NCBI GenBank assembly: GCA_016780605.1
Contig: JADHLS010000391.1
Location: 1 to 5,801, forward strand
Direction of reading: 5' to 3'
Source of the DNA: Reyranella sp.
Lineage (GTDB): Bacteria > Pseudomonadota > Alphaproteobacteria > Reyranellales > Reyranellaceae
Length of the DNA stretch: 5,801 nt
Position numbers and translations under genes: made by a program. This document shows, in pieces, positions 5,765-5,801 of the stretch (its first letter is position 1; the number at the start of each line of letters is the position of its first letter). The notes below the pieces were generated by a model. That model saw nothing but the letters and a program-made list of their open reading frames with translations. It was not told the DNA's origin and ran no database searches.

Positions 5765-5801
5765 TCAGGTGATCTTGTTGGCCCAGGCAGCGACCTTCGT
5801 T
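5765..5801 (-). CDS. C-terminal end of an upstream gene (12 codons)
   Basis: Read on the minus strand from 5800, the sequence gives TKVAAWANKIT and then TGA (5767-5765). The composition looks like a real protein end. The stop lies within the MBL ribosome binding site, giving 11 bp between this stop and the MBL ATG, a typical operon arrangement. Too little is visible to name a family. It could be chance, since the frame is short. Confidence 0.45.
   Translation of the reverse strand, partial: TKVAAWANKIT

Noticed and set aside
1..5801. CRISPR array, insertion sequence, tRNA/rRNA or att-like direct repeats
   Set aside because: No regularly spaced repeats, transposase or integrase frames, terminal inverted repeats or RNA-gene signatures were seen on reading. 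The only notable repeats are the two operator palindromes.

Overview
The window is GC-rich and densely coded, with short intergenic gaps and overlapping start and stop codons. Codon use, the gene families and the ArsR-SRPBCC pairing suggest a chromosomal segment of an alphaproteobacterium (Rhizobiales- or Rhodospirillales-like). This is inference: there is no rRNA or other marker gene. I see no mobile element, tRNA, CRISPR array or phage gene.

Layout, left to right. (1) Positions 1-1269, minus: an amidase-signature hydrolase that runs off the left edge, so its C-terminus is missing. (2) 1337-2392, plus: a ten-helix TDT/SLAC1-family transporter, divergent from the amidase. (3) 3860 down to 2377, minus: a compact three-gene operon of an ArsR-type repressor, an SRPBCC/AHSA1-like ligand-binding protein and a DHFR/RibD-C-like reductase. 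The genes are joined by a 4-bp overlap and a 3-bp gap, and the last one overlaps the transporter tail-to-tail by 16 bp. (4) 3868-3907: the operon promoter, near-consensus TTGACA-16-TATATT, with two almost identical perfect palindromes, one over the -35 side and one over the -10, transcription start and start codon. (5) 4145 down to 3933, minus: a 70-residue half-length DUF892/YciF-like helical protein, ending in a likely intrinsic terminator that separates it from the repressor promoter. (6) 4228-4758, plus: a small exported protein with a signal peptide. (7) 5753 down to 4764, minus: a metallo-beta-lactamase-fold hydrolase with a variant HSNGDH metal motif and a histidine-rich tail. (8) The last 12 codons of a further minus-strand gene at the right edge, whose stop overlaps the MBL ribosome binding site.

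The best-supported regulatory unit is the ArsR operon. The sequence predicts tight autoregulation by two paired operators and probably a leaderless repressor mRNA. The SRPBCC and reductase partners suggest response to, or chemical handling of, a small organic molecule that cannot be named from sequence. The remaining genes look like ordinary accessory metabolism and do not form one obvious pathway.
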